From an uncultured Clostridia bacterium (GTDB lineage: Bacteria; Bacillota; Clostridia; Christensenellales; Borkfalkiaceae): DNA of 9,894 bases. The DNA lies in the NCBI GenBank assembly GCA_947587775.1, contig CANPYD010000030.1, positions 1 through 9,894 on the forward strand, read 5' to 3'. Below are positions 6,526 through 9,894 of the stretch, piece by piece; within the stretch, counting starts at the first letter, position 1; each line of letters opens with the position of its first letter. A model generated the notes under the pieces. That model was not told the origin of the DNA, did no database searches, and saw only the letters and a program-made list of their open reading frames with translations. Both the position numbers and the translations under genes were made by a program.

Positions 6526-6554
6526 AGTATAAACCCAAAATCGGAAACTGTCAA
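6526..6554 (-). promoter_or_regulatory. SigA promoter for the YiiX-like hydrolase
   Basis: On the minus strand, TTGACA (6554-6549) and TATACT (6531-6526) are spaced by exactly 17 bp. Transcription should begin near 6519, which is the first base of the AAAGGAGG Shine-Dalgarno (6519-6512), so the 5' leader is only about 14 nt. Confidence 0.88.
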
Positions 6555-6594
6555 CTTTCGGGCACGAAAAGAGCAACAATTTCATAAGATAAAA

Positions 6595-6621
6595 TTGACG
6601 GGATATCCCGTGAAATACAAT
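6595..6621 (+). promoter_or_regulatory. Candidate promoter of the Cys-rich repeat gene, with palindrome in the spacer
   Basis: TTGACG (6595-6600) and TACAAT (6616-6621) are separated by 15 bp, shorter than ideal. The -10 context AATACAAT also resembles the SigE sporulation -10 (CATACAAT), though no good SigE -35 was found. A perfect 14-bp palindrome, ACGGGATATCCCGT (6598-6611), overlaps the -35 end and fills most of the spacer, where a bound repressor would block polymerase. Transcription would start near 6628, leaving a leader of about 11 nt. Confidence 0.5.
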
Positions 6622-6638
6622 CGAGGATCAAAAAGATA

Positions 6639-7079
6639 ATGTGTAATTCTTGTAACAACAGCCTTGCGAGCGCTCTCAACAATCTGTTCGGGAGCCCCTG
6701 CGGCTGTCAGAATAACAGCCTTGCGAGCGTCGTGAACAACCTGTTCGGTTCTTCCTGCGGCTGCAACAACTGGAACAATTTCTCGAACGGCTTTGTGAGC
6801 GGCGTCAACGCGGTCAACGCTTCGAACGGGCAGAACGGCTGCGGCTGCAACAACGGCTGTAACAGCGGCTGCGGCTGCAACAACTGGAACAACTTTTCGA
6901 ACGGCTTTGTGAGCGGCGTCAACGCGGTCAATGCTTCAAACGGACAGAACGGCTGCGGCTGCAACAGCGGCTGCGGTTGCAATAACGCCACTCCCTATAA
7001 CGGATCCGACAACTACTATGCGCGCCAGTATGCGCTCGGGCCCTATTCCTCGGGCTGCGGCTGCAACAACACCTTCTGA
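6639..7079 (+). CDS. Cys/Asn/Gly-rich tandem-repeat protein with seven CGC motifs, family not recognised
   Basis: The 146-residue product has 17 Cys, 37 Asn, and only two charged residues (D124, R129), with no Lys, Glu or His. It is built from two kinds of repeat. Type A, NNSLAS(A/V)(L/V)NNLFGS(P/S)CGC, occurs at 6-23 and 25-42 (19-residue period). Type B runs from CGCNNWNNFSNGF to NGQNGCGCN and is identical at 40-71 and 78-109 (38-residue period). CGC occurs at 21, 40, 68, 78, 106, 112 and 140. The C-terminal part (116-138) is Tyr-rich. No signal peptide or membrane helix is visible. ATG at 6639 has GAGGAT 10 nt upstream. Such composition suits a disulfide-linked or metal-binding self-assembling protein, for example of a spore coat, but that is inference. 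Upstream is a divergent hydrolase; downstream is a terminator, so it is a single-gene unit. Confidence 0.85.
   Translation: MCNSCNNSLASALNNLFGSPCGCQNNSLASVVNNLFGSSCGCNNWNNFSNGFVSGVNAVNASNGQNGCGCNNGCNSGCGCNNWNNFSNGFVSGVNAVNASNGQNGCGCNSGCGCNNATPYNGSDNYYARQYALGPYSSGCGCNNTF
6756..6965 (+). repeat. In-gene tandem repeat, 114-bp period
   Basis: The 96-bp segments at 6756-6851 and 6870-6965 encode the same 32 residues. They differ at five third-codon positions (AAT/AAC, TTC/TTT, AAC/AAT, TCG/TCA, GGG/GGA), all synonymous. The 18 bp between them encode NGCNSG. A second, more diverged duplication (6654-6707 and 6711-6764) lies just before it. Confidence 0.95.
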
Positions 7080-7091
7080 AAAGTCTTATCT

Positions 7092-7122
7092 GCGCCGCCT
7101 TCGGGCGGCGCTCTTTCTTTTT
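7092..7122 (+). terminator. Rho-independent terminator after the Cys-rich gene
   Basis: GCGCCGCC (7092-7099) pairs perfectly with GGCGGCGC (7104-7111) around the stable TTCG tetraloop, followed by the T-rich tract TCTTTCTTTTT (7112-7122). It lies 12 nt after the stop codon. Confidence 0.95.
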
Positions 7123-7143
7123 CGGCGATGTCCCGATTTTCGC

Positions 7144-7172
7144 TTGCAAAAGCGGGCGGGCGGTGGTATAAT
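7144..7172 (+). promoter_or_regulatory. SigA promoter with extended -10 for the YitT-family gene
   Basis: TTGCAA (7144-7149), a 17-bp spacer and TATAAT (7167-7172) are seen. TGG directly before the -10 makes the extended form TGnTATAAT. Transcription should start near 7179, giving a leader of about 22 nt that includes the ribosome binding site. Confidence 0.85.
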
Positions 7173-7200
7173 ATTCGGCGTCAAACGAGAGAGGGACTGT

Positions 7201-8325
7201 ATGAACGAAGAAACGCAGAAAGAGACGGCCGAACCCGTGGAGAGCGAGGGGAGCGGAAAAGCCAAAAAGCACATCGCTTGGAAAAAGCCGACAAAGAGAC
7301 AACTGGAGAAGTTCTTTCTGAACTTCCTCTTTATCGTCGTCGGCAATGCGATCACGGCGGCGGCTTCCGCATTCTTTATCGTGCCGAACAATTTCGTCAT
7401 GGGCGGAACGACGGGGCTCGGTATCTTTGTGGAAAATATGCTCAAAAAGAATGCGGTCAGCGGCGAATGGACGTACTGGGCGGTTGAGATCACCGTCTAT
7501 ATCGCGAATATTATCCTGTTCGCCCTCGGCGCGATCCTTCTCGGGAAGAAATTCGCGCTCGCAACGGGCGCGGGAACCTTCCTCTATCCCACGTTCATGT
7601 CTCTTTTCAAGTTTGCAAACGACGCCTATGTGGAAGCATACGGGCACCCCATCGGCATGCCGCCCGAAGCGATCGGTCAGCCCGCAACGGTCGCACTCGG
7701 CAGTCCCTTCTTTGCAATGCTCTGCGGCGGAATGCTCTTCGGGCTCGGTATCGGTCTCGTGCTCCGAGTGGGAGCGAGCACGGGCGGCACGGATATTCCG
7801 CCGCTCATCTTCAAAAAGTTTTTCAACGCGCCCGTCTCCGTGACGATGTGGCTCGTTGATTTCAGCATCGTCGCGCTCAATCTGATCGCCGCACCTCTCG
7901 ATGCCGTCCTTTACGGGGTATTCATCACGCTCATTTCCGCGATCGTCGTCGACAAGGTGACGCCCATCGGCATGAAACGTATGCAGGTCAAGATCATCTC
8001 CACACACTATAAGGAGATCCGCGACATGATCATCACGAAGGTCGTCCGCGGCGTGACCGTCCTCTACGGGCAGACGGGCTATCTCAAAGAGCCCTGCCAT
8101 ATGCTTCTCACCGTCGTCTCTTCCCGCCAGCTCGTGACGCTCAAATCGGAAGTCCAGAAGATCGACCCGAACGCCTTTATGACGATCAGCGTCGTTTCGG
8201 AGGTGAAGGGCAGGGGATTCCAGCTCGAGGGGGTCGATTTCCTGATGAAACAGGAGCGGGACGACGCGTCCGTCCATCTCGTGGAAGATCCCGCCGACGA
8301 TTCCGATTCTTCTCTAACCCCTTGA
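7201..8325 (+). CDS. YitT family membrane protein (DUF161 + DUF2179)
   Basis: The 374-residue protein has a charged cytoplasmic N-terminus (1-36). Hydrophobic segments follow at about 38-60, 92-115, 120-140, 168-190, 212-232 and 236-252. A soluble C-terminal DUF2179 domain covers about 262-345 (MQVKIISTHYKEIRDMI, then GQTGYLKEPCHMLLTVVSSRQ and FMTISVVSEVKGRGF). The family signatures GGTTGL (68-73) and GASTGGTDIP (191-200) are present. YitT proteins are common in Firmicutes, often in several copies, and their transport role is not established. The acidic tail after the domain (about 350-374) is extra. The frame is open upstream, but ATG at 7201 has GAGGGA about 4 nt before it and lies just downstream of a strong promoter. 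No terminator follows; the next promoter overlaps its stop codon. Confidence 0.92.
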   Translation: MNEETQKETAEPVESEGSGKAKKHIAWKKPTKRQLEKFFLNFLFIVVGNAITAAASAFFIVPNNFVMGGTTGLGIFVENMLKKNAVSGEWTYWAVEITVYIANIILFALGAILLGKKFALATGAGTFLYPTFMSLFKFANDAYVEAYGHPIGMPPEAIGQPATVALGSPFFAMLCGGMLFGLGIGLVLRVGASTGGTDIPPLIFKKFFNAPVSVTMWLVDFSIVALNLIAAPLDAVLYGVFITLISAIVVDKVTPIGMKRMQVKIISTHYKEIRDMIITKVVRGVTVLYGQTGYLKEPCHMLLTVVSSRQLVTLKSEVQKIDPNAFMTISVVSEVKGRGFQLEGVDFLMKQERDDASVHLVEDPADDSDSSLTP

Positions 8326-8350
8326 CTTATCTTTGAAAATTTGATACAAT
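8322..8350 (+). promoter_or_regulatory. SigA promoter directly abutting the lipoprotein start codon
   Basis: TTGACT (8322-8327), a 17-bp spacer and TACAAT (8345-8350) are seen, with TGA before the -10 giving the extended form. The -35 box overlaps the TGA stop of the YitT gene (8323-8325). The start of transcription is expected about 7 nt after the -10, which is the A of the lipoprotein ATG at 8357. This promoter probably also serves nrdR and ispG. Confidence 0.85.
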
Positions 8351-8356
8351 AAGTCC

Positions 8357-8560
8357 ATGAAGAAACGCATCTTTTGTATTGCGGCAGCTCTCCTTTCCCT
8401 TTTCCTGCTCTTCTGTTTTGCCGCTTGCGGCAACGAAAATGGGACGGAGCCCTCTGTCCCGCAGCAGAACGGGGAAGAGGAGAAAGAGAAGCTCCCGCCC
8501 GAGCCGGAGCTCAATCCCGATCAGCAACCGGAGCTCAATCCCGGTTTGGGCAAGGCGTAA
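8357..8560 (+). CDS. Small Pro/Glu-rich lipoprotein, probably leaderless
   Basis: The 67-residue product has a typical lipoprotein signal: MKKR, a hydrophobic core to about residue 21, then the lipobox F-A-A-C with C24 as the lipidated residue (F at -3 is less usual than L). The mature part of 44 residues is short, hydrophilic and rich in Glu, Pro and Asn, and carries the duplicated PELNP. No enzymatic domain is visible. There is no Shine-Dalgarno before the ATG; the promoter -10 box ends only 6 nt upstream, so the mRNA likely starts at or next to the start codon. nrdR follows 55 bp later. It could be a genuine minimal surface lipoprotein or the remnant of a longer one. Function is unknown. 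Confidence 0.75.
   Translation: MKKRIFCIAAALLSLFLLFCFAACGNENGTEPSVPQQNGEEEKEKLPPEPELNPDQQPELNPGLGKA
8504..8543 (+). repeat. 24-bp-period direct repeat within the lipoprotein gene
   Basis: CCGGAGCTCAATCCCG occurs exactly at 8504-8519 and 8528-8543, encoding PELNP twice. An exact 16-bp repeat at a multiple of three suggests in-frame slippage and a length-variable tail. Confidence 0.85.
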
Positions 8561-8615
8561 CCATCGGATTCAGGGCGGAGCCGCAGAGTTCCGCAGACGA
8601 ACAAGGGGAGAACAT

Positions 8616-9086
8616 ATGCGCTGTTTATACTGTAATTGCACAGAGAGCAAAGTCATCGATTCCCGCTCTGCCGACGACGACAGAACGATCCGCCGCCGCA
8701 GGGAGTGCATCGGTTGCGGCAGACGGTTTACGACGTACGAGACCATCGAAGTCGCGCCCATTCTCGTGGTGAAATCGGACGGGACGCGGCAGGCGTTCGA
8801 CGTCACAAAGATCAGGCAGGGCATCATCAAGGCGTGCGAAAAGACGTCCGTCCCGCTTGAAAAGATCGACGCGCTCGTCGAGGATATCTCCAAGCAGGTG
8901 TACAACTCGATGGAGCAGGAGATCACTTCCAAGCAGATCGGCGAGATGGTGATGGAAGGGCTCAAAGAGCTCGACGAGGTCGCCTATGTGCGCTATGCCT
9001 CGGTCTACCGCTCCTTCAAGGACATCTCTTCCTTCATGAGCGAACTCCAACGCATGATGGAGAAGAAAGCAAGCGAGGGAAAGTAA
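8616..9086 (+). CDS. nrdR: Transcriptional repressor NrdR
   Basis: NrdR represses ribonucleotide reductase genes in response to ATP/dATP. The 156-residue protein has the expected two parts. The first is an N-terminal zinc ribbon with C3, C6, C31 and C34 (MRCLYCN and RRRECIGCGRRFTTYE). The second is an ATP-cone at about 46-137 (VVKSDGTRQAFDVTKIRQGI, then VAYVRYASVYRSFKDI). The ATG at 8616 is 5 nt after AAGGGGAG (8603-8610), a good ribosome binding site. No separate promoter is visible in the 55 bp before it, so it is probably transcribed with the lipoprotein gene. ispG follows after 8 bp. No ribonucleotide reductase gene and no clear NrdR box is in the window. Confidence 0.97.
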   Translation: MRCLYCNCTESKVIDSRSADDDRTIRRRRECIGCGRRFTTYETIEVAPILVVKSDGTRQAFDVTKIRQGIIKACEKTSVPLEKIDALVEDISKQVYNSMEQEITSKQIGEMVMEGLKELDEVAYVRYASVYRSFKDISSFMSELQRMMEKKASEGK

Positions 9087-9094
9087 TATTTTCT

Positions 9095-9894
9095 ATGGAA
9101 AGGAAACAGGTACGCGTCGGCGGCGTCCTCCTCGGCGGGGGGAACGTCTCCGTGCAAAGCATGACAACGATCAAAACGAGCGACGTCCCAAGGAGCGTCG
9201 CTCAAATTATGCGTCTCGAAGAAGCGGGCTGCGACATCGTACGGGTCGCCGTGCTCGACGAGGCCGACGCGCGGGCGATCGCCGCAGTGCGCAGCCGCGT
9301 CCATGTCCCCATCGTCGCAGATATCCACTTCTCCGCCCGTCTCGCCGTGCTGGCGGCGGAGAACGGGGCGTCAAAGCTCCGCGTGAACCCCGGCAATATC
9401 GGCGGGGAGCGGGAGATCGCCATCGTCGCCGACTGCCTGAAAGCACACCGCATCCCCGTGCGCGTCGGGTCGAATACGGGGAGTATCGAGCCCGAATTTT
9501 ATAAAAAATACGGCAGAAGCGCAGAGGCGCTCGTGGAAAGCGCCCTGTGGAACGTTTCGCTGCTTGAAAAGCACGGCGTGGAGGACATCGTGATCTCCGT
9601 CAAGGCGTCGGACGTCCCGCTCACCGTCAAGGCGTATGAGCTTTTGTCGGAGCGAACAGGATATCCCCTGCACGTCGGCGTGACGGAGGCGGGCGGCGGC
9701 GATTTTGCACTCACGAAGAGCGCGATCGGCATCGGCGCACTGCTTTTAAGGGGGATCGGCGACACTATCCGCGTCTCCCTTTCGGATGATCCCGTCAAGG
9801 AAGTCTATGCGGCGCGGGACATCCTGCGCGCCGTGGGGCTTCAAAAGAACTTTGTCGAAGTCGTCTCCTGTCCCACCTGCGGCAGATGTATGTA
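9095..9894 (+). CDS. ispG: 4-hydroxy-3-methylbut-2-enyl-diphosphate synthase (IspG), 5' part
   Basis: IspG is the iron-sulfur enzyme that converts MEcPP to HMBPP in the MEP route to isoprenoids. 266 full codons are present before the window ends. Seen are VSVQSMTT (18-25), DIVRVAV (47-53), VPIVADIHF (71-79), KLRVNPGNIG (94-103), VRVGSNTGSIE (122-132), VTEAGGG (196-202) and KSAIGIGALL (208-217). Near the edge is SCPTCGR with C259 and C262, the first two ligands of the 4Fe-4S cluster. The remaining cluster Cys should lie beyond the window. The residue after GR is another Cys (CGRCM). ATG at 9095 is only 8 bp after nrdR; the nearest purine-rich ribosome site (GAGGGA, about 9076-9081) lies at the end of nrdR and is rather far, so translation may be coupled. 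Confidence 0.96.
   Translation, partial: MERKQVRVGGVLLGGGNVSVQSMTTIKTSDVPRSVAQIMRLEEAGCDIVRVAVLDEADARAIAAVRSRVHVPIVADIHFSARLAVLAAENGASKLRVNPGNIGGEREIAIVADCLKAHRIPVRVGSNTGSIEPEFYKKYGRSAEALVESALWNVSLLEKHGVEDIVISVKASDVPLTVKAYELLSERTGYPLHVGVTEAGGGDFALTKSAIGIGALLLRGIGDTIRVSLSDDPVKEVYAARDILRAVGLQKNFVEVVSCPTCGRCM

Noticed and set aside
6506..6538. N-terminal extension of the YiiX-like hydrolase from TTG at 6538
   Set aside because: The added residues QRRRA are a translation of the AAAGGAGG ribosome binding site and the extension overlaps the promoter.
6707..6991. Minus-strand 94-codon frame rich in LLQPQP repeats
   Set aside because: It is the mirror of the Cys-rich tandem repeats. The synonymous-only differences between copies support the plus-strand frame.
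8561..8615. Separate promoter or NrdR box upstream of nrdR
   Set aside because: No -35/-10 pair and no 16-bp NrdR-type palindrome could be identified in these 55 bp.

Overview
The window looks like a chromosomal segment from a moderately GC-rich member of the Firmicutes, most likely an uncultured gut-type Clostridium relative. The evidence is the gene content (RNase Y, secA next to prfB, a YitT-family membrane protein, NrdR, MEP-pathway IspG), strong AGGAGG-type ribosome binding sites and SigA-like promoters with 17-bp spacers. The exact family cannot be read from the sequence. Most of the window is ordinary housekeeping DNA. The accessory interest lies in the middle (5.6-7.1 kb) and in the repeat-filled intergenic gaps.

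Layout. 1-79 is the last part of secA. A 277-bp gap full of hairpin repeats follows, then prfB (357-1454) and tsaD (1467-2486), 12 bp apart and ending in a terminator that overlaps the tsaD stop codon. 2504-2760 is a patchwork of three intergenic repeat families. A consensus promoter at 2802-2830 then drives rny (2912-4552), which has its own terminator. An aldo/keto reductase resembling YajO (4612-5574) follows and ends at a 22-bp perfect inverted repeat shared with a convergent gene. That gene, on the minus strand (5633-6505), encodes a membrane-anchored permuted NlpC/P60 (YiiX/YycO-like) cysteine hydrolase.

Divergent from the hydrolase, across 133 bp holding back-to-back promoters and a 14-bp palindrome, is a 146-residue Cys/Asn/Gly-rich repeat protein (6639-7079) with seven CGC motifs and almost no charged residues. 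I do not recognise its family. After its terminator come a YitT/DUF2179 membrane protein (7201-8325), a tiny lipoprotein that appears to be made from a leaderless mRNA (8357-8560), nrdR (8616-9086) and the 5' part of ispG (9095 to the window end).

How they fit together. SecA, RF2, TsaD, RNase Y, NrdR and IspG cover secretion, translation termination, tRNA t6A modification, mRNA turnover, ribonucleotide reductase control and isoprenoid synthesis. They form no single pathway. The lipoprotein, nrdR and ispG probably share one transcript. The divergent hydrolase/Cys-rich pair is the best candidate for an undescribed functional unit, but that link rests only on gene arrangement.
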